Source: Siphonodentalium dalli | Taxonomy: Eukaryota; Mollusca; Scaphopoda; Gadilida; Siphonodentaliidae | Assembly: GCA_032622095.1 (NCBI GenBank) | Contig: CP136061.1 | Location: 2,418,001-2,482,000 of the forward strand | Length of the DNA: 64,000 nt | Direction of reading: 5' to 3' | Shown here: positions 31,046-48,100 of the stretch, one piece after another | How the letters are laid out: each line of letters begins with the position of its first letter | How positions within the stretch are numbered: position 1 is the stretch's first letter | Notes under the pieces: model-generated | The model's input: the letters and a program-made list of their open reading frames with translations, nothing else | The model's database searches: none | Told to the model about the DNA's origin: nothing | Position numbers and translations under genes: made by a program

Positions 31046-34000
31046 TATAAAGGTCTCTAATAACAGCATGCTGGCATACTGCATCAGATGACCTACGACA
31101 AAACACATAATCAGACGTGAACATTGAGGCTTATATAAAGGTATCTAATAAAAGCATGCTGGCATACTGAATCAGACGACCTACGACTAAACACAAAATC
31201 AGAAGTGAACATTGAGGCTTATATAAAGGTTTCTAATAACAACATGCCGGCATACTGAATCAGATGACCTACGACTAAACACATACTCAGAAGTGAACAT
31301 TGAGGCTAATATAAAGGTCTCTAATAACAGCATGCTGGCATACTGAATCAGATGACCTACGAATAAACACATAATCAGAATTGAACATTGAGGCTAATAT
31401 AAAGGTCTCTATTAACAGCATGCTGATATACTGAATCAGATGAATTACGACTAAACACACAATCAGACGTGAACAGTGAGGCTTATATAAAGGTATCTAA
31501 TAAAAGCATGCTGGCATACTGAATCAGATGACCTACGACTAAACACATAATCAGAAGTGAACATTGAGGCTTATATAAAGGTATCTAATAAAAGCATGCT
31601 GGCATACTGAATCAGACGACCTACGACTAAACACTTACTCAGAAGTGAACATTGAGGCTTATATAATGGTTTCTAATAACAACATGCCGGCATACTGAAT
31701 CAGATGACCTACGACTAAACACATATTCAGAAGTGAACATTGAGGCTTATATCAAGGTCTCTAATAACAGCATGCTGGAATACTGAATCAGATGACACAC
31801 GACTAAACACATAATCAGAAGTGAACATTGAGGCTTATATAAAGGTATCTAATAAAAGCATGCTGGCATACTGAATCAGATGGCCTACGACTAAACACAT
31901 AATCAGAAGTGAACATTGAGGCTTATATAAAGTCTCTAATAACAGAATACTGGCATACTGAATCAGATGGCCTACGACTAAACACATACTCAGAAGTGAA
32001 CAGTATCTAATAGCATCATGCTGGCATACTGAATCAGATGACCTACAAATAAACACATACTCAGAATTGATAATTGAGGCTTATATAAAGGTCTCTAATA
32101 ACAGCATGCTGGCATACTGAATCAGCTGACCTACGACTAACACATAATCAGAAGTGAACATTGAGGCTTATATAATGGTCCCTAAAAACAACATGCTGGC
32201 ATACTGAATCAGATGAGTTACGACTAACGCATAATCAGAAGTGATAATTGAGGCTTATATAAAGGTCTCTAATAACAGCATGCTGGCATACTGAATCAGC
32301 TGACCTACGACTAACACTTAATCAGAAGTAAACATTGAGGCTTATATAATGGTCTCTAATAACAGCATACTGGCATACTGAATCAGATGACCTACGACTA
32401 AACACATACTCAGAAGAAAAGAGTATCTAATAGCATCATGCTGGCATACTGAATCAGATTACCTACTACCAAAACACATATTCATAATTGATAATTGAGG
32501 CTTATATAAAGGTCTCTAATAATTGCATGCTGGCATACTGAATCAGCTGACCTACGACTAACGCATAATCAGAAGTGAACATTGAGGCTTATATAAAGGT
32601 CTCTAATAACAGCATACTGGCATATTGAATCAGATGACCTGCGACTAAACAAATAATAAGAAGTGAACACTGAGGCTTATATAAAGGTATCTAATAACAG
32701 TATGCTGGAATACAGAACCATATGACCTACGACTAACACATAATCAGAAGTGAACATTGAGGCTTATATAAAGGTATCTAATAACACTATGCTGGCATAC
32801 TGAATCAGATGACCTACGGCTAACACATAATCAGAAGTGAACATTGAGGCTTATATAAAGGTCTCTAATAACAGCATGCTGGCATACTGAATCAGATGAA
32901 CTACGACTAAACACATAATCAGACGTGAACAGTGAGGTATATATAAAGGTCTCGAATAACAGCATGATGACATACTGAATCAGATGACACACGACTAAAC
33001 ATATAAACATAAGTGAACATTGAGGTTTATATAAAGGTCTCTAATAACAGCATGCTGGCATAGTGAATCAGATGACCTACAACTAAACACATAATCAGAA
33101 GTAAACATGGAGGCTTATATACAGGTCTCTAATAACAGCATACTGGCATACTGAATCAGATGACCTACGACTAAACACATACTCAGAAGTGAACAGTATC
33201 TAATAGCATCATGCTGGCATACTGAATCAGATGACCTTCAACTAAACACATAATCAGAATTGATAATTGATGCTTATATAAAGGTCTCTAATAACAGCAT
33301 GCTGGCATATTGAATCAGATGACCTGCGACTAAACAAATAATAAGAAGTGAACACTGAGGCTTATATAAAGGTCTCTAATAACAGCATACTGGCATATTG
33401 AATCAGATGACCTGCGACTAAACAAATAATAAGAAGTGAACACTGAGGCTTATATAAAGGTTTCTAATAACAGTATGCTGGAATACTGAACCATATGACC
33501 TACGACTAACACATAATCAGAAGTGAACAGTGAGGCTTATATAAAGGTATATAATAACAGCATGCTGGCATACTGAATCAGATGATCTACGACTAAACAC
33601 ATAATCAGACGTGAACATTGAGGCTTATATAAAGGTATCTAATAACAGCATGCTGGCATACTGAATCAGATGACCAACGACTAAACACATAATCAGAAGT
33701 GAACACTGAGGCTTATATAAAGGTATCTAATAACAGCATGCTGGCAAACTGAATCAGATGACCTACGACTAAACACATAATCAGAAGTGAACATTGAGGC
33801 TTATATAAAGGTCTCTAATAACAGTATGCTGACATGCTGAATCAGATGACCAACGACTAAACACATAATCCGATGTGAACATTGAGGCTTATGTAAAGGT
33901 ATCTAATAACAGCATGCTGAATCAGATGACCTACGACTAAACACATAATCAGAAGTGATCATTGAGGCTTGTGTAAAGGTCTCTAATAACAGTATGCTGG

Positions 34001-36199
34001 CATACTGAATCAGATGACCTACGACTAAACACATAATCAGACGTGAACAGTGAGGCTTATATAAAGGTATCTAATAACAGCATGCTGACATGCTGAACCA
34101 GATGACCTACGACTAAGCACATACTCAGACGTGAACAGTGAGGCTTATATAAAGGTATATAATAACATCATGCTGGCATACTGAATCAGATGACATGCGA
34201 ATAAACACATAATCAGAAGTGACATTGAGGCTAATATAAAGGTCTCTACTAACAGCATGCTGGCATACTGAATCAGATGATCTACGACTAAACACATAAT
34301 CAGACGTGAAAATTGAGGCTTATATAAAGGTATCTAATAACAGCATGCTTATAAAAATGTCTCTAATAACAGCTTGCTGGCATACTGAATCAGATGATCT
34401 ACGATTAAACACATCTGTATTACTAAACACGTAATCAGAAGTGAACATTGAGGCTTTGTACAGGTATCTAATAACAGCATGCTGGCATACTGAATCAGTT
34501 GACCTACGACTAAACACATAATTAGAAGTGAACATTGAGGCTTATACATGTATAATGGTCTCTAATAACAGCAAACTGGCATACTGAATCAGATGACCTA
34601 CGACTAAATACATAATCAGATGTGAACATTGAGACTTATATAAAGGTCTCTAATAACAGCATGCTGGCATACTGAATCAGATGACCTACGACTAAACACA
34701 TAATCATAAGTGAACATTGACGCTTATATAAAGGTCTCTAATAACACCATGCTGGCATACTGAATCAGATGACCTACGACTAAACACATACTCAGAAGTG
34801 AACATTGATGCTTATACATGTATAACGGTCTCTAATAACAGCATGCTGACATAATGAATCAGATGACCTACGACTAAACAATTAATCAGAAGTGAACATT
34901 GATACTTGTATAATGATCTTTAATAACAGCATGCTGGCATACTCTATCAGTTTGACCTACGACTAAACACATAATCAGAAGTGAACGTTGGTAATTATAT
35001 AAAGGTCTCTAATAACAGCAAACAGGCATACTGAATCAGATGACATACGACTAAACACATAATCAGAAGTGAACATTGAGGCTTATACAAAGGTCTCTAA
35101 TAACAGCATACTGGCATACTGAATCAGATGACCTAAGACTAAACACATAATCAGAAGTAAACATTGAGGATTTTATAAAGGTCTCTAATAACAGCATGCT
35201 GACAAACTGAATCAGGTGACCTACGACTAAACACGTACTCAGAAGTGAACATTGAGGCTTATATAAAGGTCTCTAATAACAGCATGCTAACATACTGAAT
35301 CAGTTGACATAAGATTAAACACATAATAAGAAGTGAACACTGAGGCCCATATAAAGGTGTCTAATAACAACATGCTGGCATACTGAATCAGATGACCTAC
35401 GACTAAACACATAATCAGAAGTGAACATTGAGGCTTATATAAAGGTCTCTAATAACATCATGCTGGCATACTGAATCAGACGATTTACGACTAAACACAT
35501 AATCAAAAGTGAACATTGGGGCTTATATAAAGGTATCTAATAACAGCATGCTGGCATACTGAATCAGATGATCTACGACTGAACATATAATCAAAAGTGA
35601 ACATTGAGGCTTATATACTGGTCTCTAATAACAGCATGCTGATTACTGAATCAGATTTCCTACGACTAAACACGTAATCAGAAGTGAACATTGAGGCTTA
35701 TATAAAGGTCTCTAATAACAGCATGTTGGCATACTGAATCAGATGACATACGACTAAACACATGATCAGAAGTGAACATTGAGGCCTATATAAAGGTATC
35801 CAATAACAGCAAACTGGCGTACTGTATCAGCTGACCTACGACTAAACACATAATCAGAAGTGAACAATGTGGCCTATATAAAGGTCTCTAATTACAGCAT
35901 GCTGGCATACTGAATCAGATGACCAACGGCTAAACACATAATCAGAAGTGAACAATGTGGCCTATATAAAGGTCTCTAATAACAGCATGCTGGCATACTG
36001 AATCAGATGACCAACGACTAAACACATAATCAGAAGTGAACATTGAGGCTTATATAAAGGTCTCTAATAACAGCATGCTAACATACTGAATCAGATGACC
36101 TACGACTAGACACGTAATCAGAAGTGAACATTGAGGCTTATATAAAGGTATCTAATAACAGCATGCTGGCATACTGAATCAGATGCCAGACGATTAACA

Positions 36200-39100
36200 C
36201 ATAATCATAAGTGAACATTGAGGCTTATATAACGGTTTCTAATACCGGTATGCGGGGATACTGAATCAGATGACCTACGACTAAAGATTTAATCAGAAGT
36301 GAACATTGAGGCTTATATAAATGTCTCTAATAACAGCATACTGGCATACTGAATCCGATGACCGATGACTAAACACATAATCAGAAGTGAACAATGAGGC
36401 TTATGTAAATGTCTCTAATAACAGCATGCTGGCATACTGAATCAGATGACCTACGACAAATCACATAATCAGAAGTGAACATCGAGGCTTATATAAAGGT
36501 CTCTAATAACAGCAAGCTAGCATACTGAATCAGATGACCTACGAATAAACACATAATCAGAAGTGAACACTGATACTTATATAAAGGTCTCTAATAACAG
36601 CATGCTGGCATACTGAATCAGACGACCTACGACTAAACACATAATCAGAAGTGAACATTGAGGCTTATATAAAGGTCTCTAATAACAGCATGCTGACATA
36701 CTGAATCTGATGACCTACGACAAAACACATAATCCGAAGTGAACACTGAGACTTATATAAAGTTATCTAATAACAGCATGCTGACATACTGAATCAGATG
36801 ACCTACGACTAAACACATAATCAGAAGTGAACAATGAGGCTTATATAAAGGTCTCTAATAACATCATGCTGGCATACTGAATCAGACGACCTACGACTAA
36901 ACACATAATCAGACGTGAACACTGAGGCTTATATAAAGGTCTTTAATAACAGCATGCTGGCATACTGAATCAGATGACCTACGACTAAACATATAATCAG
37001 AAGTGAACACTGAGGCTTATATAAAGGTTTCTAATATCAGCATGCTGGCATACTGAATCAGATGACCTACGACTAACACATAATAAGAAGTGAACATTGA
37101 TACTTATATAAATGTATCTAATAACAATATGCTGGCATACTGAATCAGATGACCTACGACTAACACATAATAAGAAGTGAACATTGATACTTATATAAAG
37201 GTCTCTAATAACAACATGCTGGCATACTGAATCAGATGATCTACGACTAAACACATAACAGAAGTGATCAATGAGGTTCATATAAAGGTCTCTAATAACA
37301 GCATGCTGGCATTCTGAATCAGATGACCTGCGGCTAAATACAAAATCAGAAGTGAACAATGAGGCTTATATCAAGGTCTCTAATAACAGCATGCTGGCAA
37401 ACTCAATCAGATGACCTACGACAAAACGCATAATCAAACGTGAACAGTCCGGCTTATATAAAGGTCTCTAATAACAGAATGCTGGCATACTGGATCAGAT
37501 GACCTACGACTAAACACATAATCAGAAGTGAACATTGAGGCTTATATAAAGGTATCTAATAACAGCATACTGGCATACTGAATCAGATGACCTACGACTA
37601 AATACACAATCAGAAGTGAACATTGGGGCTTATATACAGGTATCTAATAACAGCATACTGGCATACTGAATCAGATGACAAACGACTAAACACATAATCA
37701 GAAGTGAACATTTAAGCTTATCAAAAGGTCTCTATCAACAGTATGCTGGCATACTGAATCAGATGACTTACGACTAAACACATAATCAGAAGTGAACATT
37801 GAGGCTTATATAAAGGTCTTTAATAACAGCATGCTGGCATACTGAATCAGATGACCTACGACTAAACATATAATCAGAAGTGACCACTGAGGCTTATATA
37901 AAGGTTTCTAATATCAGCATGCTGGCATACTGAATCAGATGACCTACGACTAACACATAATAAGAAGTGAACATTGAGGCTTATATAAAGGTCTCTAATA
38001 ACAGTATGCTGGCATACTGAATCAGATGACCTACGACTAACACATAATAAGAAGTGAACATTGATACTTATATAAAGGTCTCTAATAACAACATGCTGGC
38101 ATACTGAATCAGATGACTTACGACTAAACACATAACTGAAGTGATCAATGAGGATAATATCAAGGTCTCTAATAACAGCATGCTGGCAAACTGAATCAGA
38201 TGACCTACGACTAAACGCATAATCAAACGTGAACAGTCCGGCTTATATAAAAGTTTCTAATAACAGAATGCTGGCATACTGGATCAGATTACCTACGACT
38301 AAACACATAATCAGAAGTGAACATTGAGGCTTATATAAAGGTATCTAATAACAGCATACTGGCATACTGAATCAGATGTCATACGACTAAACACGTAATC
38401 AGAGGTGAACATTGAGGCTTATATAAAGGTCTCTAATAACAGCATGCTGGCATACTGAATCAGATGACCTACGACTAAACACATAATCAGAATTGAACAT
38501 TGAGGCTTATATAAAGGTATCTATTAAAAGCATGCTGGCATACTGAATCAGATGACCTACGACTAAACACATAATCAGAAGTGAACATTGAGGCTTATAT
38601 AAAGGTATCTAATAACATTATGCTGGCATACTTAATCAGATTACCTACGGCTAAACACATAATCGGAAGTGAACATTGAGACTTATATAAAGGTCTCTAA
38701 TAATAGCATGCTGGCATACTGAATCAGATAACCTACGACTAAACACATAATCAGAAGTGATCATTGAGGCTTATATAAAGGTATATAATGTCAGCATGCT
38801 GGTATTATGAATCAGATGACCTACGACTAAACACATAATCAGAAGTGAACATTGAGGCTTATATAAAGGTATCTAATAACAGCATACTGGCATACTGAAT
38901 CAGATGACCAACGACTAAACACATAATCAGATGTGAACATTGAGGCTTATATAAAGGTCTCTAATAACAGCATGCTAACATACTGAATCAGATGACCTAC
39001 GACTAGACACGTAATCAGAAGTGAACATTGAGGCTTATATAAAGGTATATAATAACAGCATGCTGGCATACTGAATCAGATGCCAGACGATTAACACATA

Positions 39101-42100
39101 ATCATAAGTGAACATTGAGGCTTATATAACGGTTTCTAATACCAGTATGCGGGGATACTGAATCAGATGACCTACGACTAAAGATTTAATCAGAAGTGAA
39201 CATTGAGGCTTTTATAAATGTCTCTAATAACAGCATGCTGGCATACTGAATCAGATGACAGATGACTAAACACATAATCAGAAGTGAACAATGAGGCTTA
39301 TATAAATGTCTCTAATAACAGCATGCTGGCATACTGAATCAGATGACCTATGACAAATCACTTAATCAGAAGTGAACATCGAGGCTTATATAAAGGTATC
39401 TAATAACAGCATGCTAGCATTCTGAATCAGATGACCTACGACTAAAAACATAATCAGAAGTCAACACTGAGACTCATATAAAGGTCCCTAATAACAGCAT
39501 GCTGGCATACTGAATCTGATGACCTACGACTAAACACATAATCAGAAGTGAACACTGAGACTTATATAAAGTTCTCTAATAACAGCATGCCGACATACTG
39601 AATCTGATGACCTACGACTAAACACATAATCAGAAGTGAACAATGTGGCCTATGTAAAGGTCTTTAATAACAACATGCTGGCATACTGACTCAGATGACC
39701 TACGACTAAACATATAATCAGAAGTGAACACTGAGGCTTATATAAATGTCTCAAATAACAGCATGCTGGCATACTGAATCAGATGAAATACGACTAAACA
39801 CATAATCAGAAGTAAACATTGGGGCTTATATAAAATGTCTCTAATAACAGCATGCTGGAATACTGAATCAGATGATCTACGACTAAACACATAACAGAAG
39901 TGATCAATGAGGTTTATATAAAGGTCTCTAATAACAGCATGCTGGCATTCTGAATCAGATGACCTGCGGCTAAATACATAATCAGAAGTGAACAATGAGG
40001 CTTATATCAGAATCTAATAACAGCATACTGGCATACTGAATCAGATGTCATACGACGAAACACGTAATCAGAAGTCAACATTGAGGCTTATATACAGGTA
40101 TCTAATAACAGCATACTGGCATACTGAATCAGATGACATACGACTAAACACATAATCAGAAGTGAACAATGAGGCTTATATAAAGGTGTATAATAACAGT
40201 ATGATAGCATACTGAATCAGATGACCTACGACTAAACACATAATCAGAAGTGAACATTGAGGCTTATATAAATGTCTCTAATAACAGCATGCTGGCATAC
40301 TGAATCAGATGCCAGACGATTTACACATAATCAAAAGTGAACATTGAGGCTTATATAACGGTTTCTAATACCAGTATGCGGGGATACTGAATCAGATGAC
40401 CTACGACTAAAGATTTAATCAGAAGTGAACATCAAGGCTTATATAAATGTCTCTAATAACAGCATGCTGGCATACTGAATCAGATGACCGATGACTAAAC
40501 ACATAGTCAGAAGTGAACAATGAGGCTTATGTAAATGTCTCTAATAACAGCATGCTGGCATACTGAATCAGATGACCTACGACAAATCACATAATCAGAA
40601 GTGAACATCGAGGCGTATATGAAGGTCTCTAATAACAGCATGCTAGCATACTGAATCAGATGACCTACGACTAAACACATAATCAGGAGTGAACGTTGAG
40701 GCTTATATAAAGGTCCCTAATAACAGCATGCTGGCATACTGAATCAGATGACCTACGACTAAACACATAATCAGAAGTGAACACTGAGACTTATATAAAG
40801 TTCTCTAATAACATCATGCTGGCATACTGAATCAGACGACCTACGACTAAACACATAATCAGACGTGAACACTGAGGCTTATATAAAGGTCTTTAATAAC
40901 AGCATTCTGGCATACTGAATCAGATGACCTACGACTAAACATATAATCAGAAGTGAACACTGAGGCTTATATAAAGGTCTCTAATAACAGCATGCTGGCA
41001 TACTGAATCAGATGAACTACGACTAAACACATAATCAGAAGTGAACATTGGGGCTTATATACAGGTCTCTAATAACAGCATGCTAGCATACTGAATCAGA
41101 TGACCTACGACTAACATATAATCAGAAATGAACATTGAGGCTTATATAAAGGTCTCTAATAACAGTATGCTGGCATACTGAATCAGATGACCTACGACTA
41201 ACACATAATAAGAAGTGAACATTGAGACTTATATAAAGGTCTCTAATAACAACATGCTGGCATACTGAATCAGATGATCTACGACTAAACACATAACAGA
41301 AGTGATCAATGAGGTTTATATAAAGGTCTCTAATAACAGCTTGCTGGCATTCTGAATCAGATGACCTGCGGCTAAATACATAATCAGAAGTGAACAATGA
41401 GGCTTATATCAAGGTCTCTAATAACAGCATACTGGCATACTGAATCAGATGACCTACGACTAAACGCATGATCAAACGTGAACAGTCCGGCTTATATAAC
41501 GGTCTCTAATAACAGAATGCTGGCATACTGGATCAGATGACCTACAACTAAACACTTAATCAGAAGTGAACATTGAGGCTTATATAAAGGTATCTAATAA
41601 CAGCATACTGAATCAGATGTCATACGACTAAACACGTAATCAGAAGTGAACATTGAGGCTTATATACAGGTATCTAATAACAGCATACTGGCATACTGAA
41701 TCTGATGACATACGACTAAACACATAATCAGAAGTGAACATTGAGGCTTATATAAATGTCTCTAATAACAGCATGCTGGCATACTGAATCAGATGACCTA
41801 CGACTAAACACATAATCGGAAGTGAACATTGAGACTTATATAAAGGTCTCTAATAATAGCATGCTGGCATACTGAATCAGATGACCTACGACTAAAAACA
41901 TAATCAGAAGTGAACATTGAGGCTTATATAAATGTATCTAATAACAGCATGCTGGCATACTGAATCAGATGACCTACGACTAAACACATAATCGGAAGTG
42001 AACATTGAGACTTATATAAAGGTCTCTAATACCAGTATGCGGGGATACTGAATCAGATGACCTACGACTAAAGATTTAATCAGAAGTGAACATCAAGGCT

Positions 42101-45100
42101 TATATAAATGTCTCTAATAACAGCATGCTGGCATACTGAATCAGATGACCGATGACTAAACACATAGTCAGAAGTGAACAATGAGGCTTATGTAAATGTC
42201 TCTAATAACAGCATGCTGGCATACTGAATCAGATGACCTACGACAAATCACATAATCAGAAGTGAACATCGAGGCGTATATGAAGGTCTCTAATAACAGC
42301 ATGCTAGCATACTGAATCAGATGACCTACGACTAAACACATAATCAGAAGTGAACGTTGAGGCTTATATAAAGGTCCCTAATAACAGCATGCTGGCATAC
42401 TGAATCAGATGACCTACGACTAAACACATAATCAGAAGTGAACACTGAGACTTATATAAAGTTCTCTAATAACATCATGCTGGCATACTGAATCAGACGA
42501 CCTACGACTAAACACATAATCAGACGTGAACACTGAGGCTTATATAAAGGTCTTTAATAACAGCATTCTGGCATACTGAATCAGATGACCTACGACTAAA
42601 CATATAATCAGAAGTGAACACTGAGGCTTATATAAAGGTCTCTAATAACAGCATGCTGGCATACTGAATCAGATGAACTACGACTAAACACATAATCAGA
42701 AGTGAACATTGGGGCTTATATACAGGTCTCTAATAACAGCATGCTGGCATACTGAATCAGATGACCTACGACTAACATATAATCAGAAATGAACATTGAG
42801 GCTTATATAAAGGTCTCTAATAACAGTATGCTGGCATACTGAATCAGATGACCTACGACTAACACATAATAAGAAGTGAACATTGAGACTTATATAAAGG
42901 TCTCTAATAACAACATGCTGGCATACTGAATCAGATGATCTACGACTAAACACATAACAGAAGTGATCAATGAGGTTTATATAAAGGTCTCTAATAACAG
43001 CATGCTGGCATTCTGAATCAGATGACCTGCGGCTAAATACATAATCAGAAGTGAACAATGAGGCTTATATCAAGGTCTCTAATAACAGCATACTGGCATA
43101 CTGAATCAGATGACCTACAACTAAACGCATGATCAAACGTGAACAGTCCGGCTTATATAAAGGTCTCTAATAACAGAATGCTGGCATACTGGATCAGATG
43201 ACCTACAACTAAACACATAATCAGAAGTGAACATTGAGGCTTATATAAAGGTATCTAATAACAGCATACTGAATCTGATGACATACGACTAAACACATAA
43301 TCAGAAGTGAACATTGAGGCTTATATAAAGGTATCTAATAACAGCATGCTGGCATACTGAATCAGATGACCAACGACTAAACACATAATCAGATGTGAAC
43401 ATTGAGGCTTATATAAAGGTCTCTAATAACAGCATGCTAACATACTGAATCAGATGACCTACGACTAGACACGTAATCAGAAGTGAACATTGAGGCTTAT
43501 ATAAAGGTATATAATAACAGCATGCTGGCATACTGAATCAGATGACAGACGATTAACACATAATCATAAGTGAACATTGAGGCTTATATAACGGTTTCTA
43601 ATACCAGTATGCGGGGATACTGAATCAGATGACCTACGACTAAAGATTTAATCAGAAGTGAACATTGAGGCTTTTATAAATGTCTCTAATAACAGCATGC
43701 TGGCATACTGAATCAGATGACAGATGACTAAACACATAATCAGAAGTGAACAATGAGGCTTATATAAATGTCTCTAATAACAGCATGCTGGCATACTGAA
43801 TCAGATGACCTATGACAAATCACTTAATCAGAAGTGAACATCGAGGCTTATATAAAGGTATCTAATAACAGCATGCTAGCATTCTGAATCAGATGACTTA
43901 CGACTAAAAACATAATCAGAAGTCAACACTGAGACTCATATAAAGGTCTCTACTAACAGTATGCTGGCATACTGAATCAGATGACATACGACTAAACACA
44001 TAATCAGAAGTAAACAGTGAGGCTAATATAAATGTATCTAATAACAGCATACTGGCATACTGAATCAGATGACATACGACTAAACACATAATCAGAAGTA
44101 AACAGTGAGGCTTATATAAAGGTCCCTAATAACAGCATGCTGGCATACTGAATCTGATGACCTACGACTAAACACATAATCAGAAGTGAACAATGTGGCC
44201 TATGTAAAGGTCTTTAATAACAACATGCTGGCATACTGACTCAGATGACCTACGACTAAACATATAATCAGAAGTGAACACTGAGGCTTATATAAATGTC
44301 TCAAATAACAGCATGCTGGCATACTGAATCAGATGAAATACGACTAAACACATAATCAGAAGTAAACATTGGGGCTTATATAAAATGTCTCTAATAACAG
44401 CATGCTGGAATACTGAATCAGATGATCTACGACTAAACACATAACAGAAGTGATCAATGAGGTTTATATAAAGGTCTCTAATAACAGCATGCTGGCATTC
44501 TGAATCAGATGACCTGCGGCTAAATACATAATCAGAAGTGAACAATGAGGCTTATATCAGAATCTAATAACAGCATACTGGCATACTGAATCAGATGTCA
44601 TACGACGAAACACGTAATCAGAAGTCAACATTGAGGCTTATATACAGGTATCTAATAACAGCATACTGGCATACTGAATCAGATGACATACGACTAAACA
44701 CATAATCAGAAGTGAACAATGAGGCTTATATAAAGGTGTATAATAACAGTATGCTAGCATACTGAATCAGATGACCTACGACTAAACACATAATCAGAAG
44801 TGAACATTGAGGCTTATATAAATGTCTCTAATAACAGCATGCTGGCATACTGAATCAGATGCCAGACGATTTACACATAATCAAAAGTGAACATTGAGGC
44901 TTATATAACGGTTTCTAATACCAGTATGCGGGGATACTGAATCAGATGACCTACGACTAAAGATTTAATCAGAAGTGAACATCAAGGCTTATATAAATGT
45001 CTCTAATAACAGCATGCTGGCATACTGAATCAGATGACCTACGACAAATCACATAATCAGAAGTGAACATCGAGGCGTATATGAAGGTCTCTAATAACAG

Positions 45101-48100
45101 CATGCTAGCATACTGAATCAGATGACCTACGACTAAACACATAATCAGAAGTGAACGTTGAGGCTTATATAAAGGTCCCTAATAACAGCATGCTGGCATA
45201 CTGAATCAGATGACCTACGACTAAACACATAATCAGAAGTGAACACTGAGACTTATATAAAGTTCTCTAATAACATCATGCTGGCATACTGAATCAGACG
45301 ACCTACGACTAAACACATAATCAGACGTGAACACTGAGGCTTATATAAAGGTCTTTAATAACAGCATTCTGGCATACTGAATCAGATGACCTACGACTAA
45401 ACATATAATCAGAAGTGAACACTGAGGCTTATATAAAGGTCTCTAATAACAGCATGCTGGCATACTGAATCAGATGAACTACGACTAAACACATAATCAG
45501 AAGTGAACATTGGGGCTTATATACAGGTCTCTAATAACAGCATGCTGGCATACTGAATCAGATGACCTACGACTAACATATAATCAGAAATGAACATTGA
45601 GGCTTATATAAAGGTCTCTAATAACAGTATGCTGGCATACTGAATCAGATGACCTACGACTAACACATAATAAGAAGTGAACATTGAGACTTATATAAAG
45701 GTCTCTAATAACAACATGCTGGCATACTGAATCAGATGATCTACGACTAAACACATAACAGAAGTGATCAATGAGGTTTATATAAAGGTCTCTAATAACA
45801 GCATGCTGGCATTCTGAATCAGATGACCTGCGGCTAAATACATAATCAGAAGTGAACAATGAGGCTTATATCAAGGTCTCTAATAACAGCATACTGGCAT
45901 ACTGAATCAGATGACCTACGACTAAACACATGATCAAACGTGAACAGTCCGGCTTATATAAAGGTCTCTAATAACAGAATGCTGGCATACTGGATCAGAT
46001 GACCTACAACTAAACACATAATCAGAAGTGAACATTGAGGCTTATATAAAGGTATCTAATAACAGCATACTGAATCAGATGTCATACGACTAAACACGTA
46101 ATCAGAAGTGAACATTGAGGCTTATATACAGGTATCTAATAACAGCATACTGGCATACTGAATCTGATGACATACGACTAAACACATAATCAGAAGTGAA
46201 CATTGAGGCTTATATAAATGTCTCTAATAACAGCATGCTGGCATACTGAATCAGATGACCTACGACTAAACACATAATCGGAAGTGAACATTGAGACTTA
46301 TATAAAGGTCTCTAACAATAGCATGCTGGCATACTGAATCAGATGACCTACGACTAAAAACATAATCAGAAGTGAACATTGAGGCTTATATAAATGTATC
46401 TAATAACAGCATGCTGGCATACTGAATCAGATGACCTACAACTAAACACATAATCGGAAGTGAACATTGAGACTTATATAAAGGTCTCTAATACCAGTAT
46501 GCAGGGATACTGAATCAGATGACCTACGACTAAAGATTTAATCAGAAGTGAACATCAAGGCTTATATAAATGTCTCTAATAACAGCATGCTGGCATACTG
46601 AATCAGATGACCGATGACTAAACACATAGTCAGAAGTGAACAATGAGGCTTATGTAAATGTCTCTAATAACAGCATGCTGGCATACTGAATCAGATGACC
46701 TACGACAAATCACATAATCAGAAGTGAACATCGAGGCGTATATGAAGGTCTCTAATAACAGCATGCTAGCATACTGAATCAGATGACCTACGACTAAACA
46801 CATAATCAGAAGTGAACGTTGAGGCTGTTATAAAGGTCCCTAATAACAGCATGCTGGCATACTGAATCAGATGACCTACGACTAAACACATAATCAGAAG
46901 TGAACACTGAGACTTATATAAAGTTCTCTAATAACATCATGCTGGCATACTGAATCAGACGACCTACGACTAAACACATAATCAGACGTGAACACTGAGG
47001 CTTATATAAAGGTCTTTAATAACAGCATTCTGGCATACTGAATCAGATGACCTACGACTAAACATATAATCAGAAGTGAACACTGAGGCTTATATAAAGG
47101 TCTCTAATAACAGCATGCTGGCATACTGAATCAGATGAACTACGACTAAACACATAATCAGAAGTGAACATTGGGGCTTATATACAGGTCTCTAATAACA
47201 GCATGCTGGCATACTGAATCAGATGACCTACGACTAACATATAATCAGAAATGAACATTGAGGCTTATATAAAGGTCTCTAATAACAGTATGCTGGCATA
47301 CTGAATCAGATGACCTACGACTAACACATAATAAGAAGTGAACATTGAGACTTATATAAAGGTCTCTAATAACAACATGCTGGCATACTGAATCAGATGA
47401 TCTACGACTAAACACATAACAGAAGTGATCAATGAGGTTTATATAAAGGTCTCTAATAACAGCATGCTGGCATTCTGAATCAGATGACCTGCGGCTAAAT
47501 ACATAATCAGAAGTGAACAATGAGGCTTATATCAAGGTCTCTAATAACAGCATACTGGCATACTGAATCAGATGACCTACAACTAAACGCATGATCAAAC
47601 GTGAACAGTCCGGCTTATATAAAGGTCTCTAATAACAGAATGCTGGCATACTGGATCAGATGACCTACAACTAAACACATAATCAGAAGTGAACATTGAG
47701 GCTTATATAAAGGTATCTAATAACAGCATACTGAATCAGATGTCATACGACTAAACACGTAATCAGAAGTGAACATTGAGGCTTATATACAGGTATCTAA
47801 TAACAGCATACTGGCATACTGAATCTGATGACATACGACTAAACACATAATCAGAAGTGAACATTGAGGCTTATATAAATGTCTCTAATAACAGCATGCT
47901 GGCATACTGAATCAGATGACCTACGACTAAACACATAATCGGAAGTGAACATTGAGACTTATATAAAGGTCTCTAATAATAGCATGCTGGCATACTGAAT
48001 CAGATGACCTACGACTAAAAACATAATCAGAAGTGAACATTGAGGCTTATATAAATGTGTCTAATAACAGCATGCTGGCATACTGAATCAGATGACCTAC

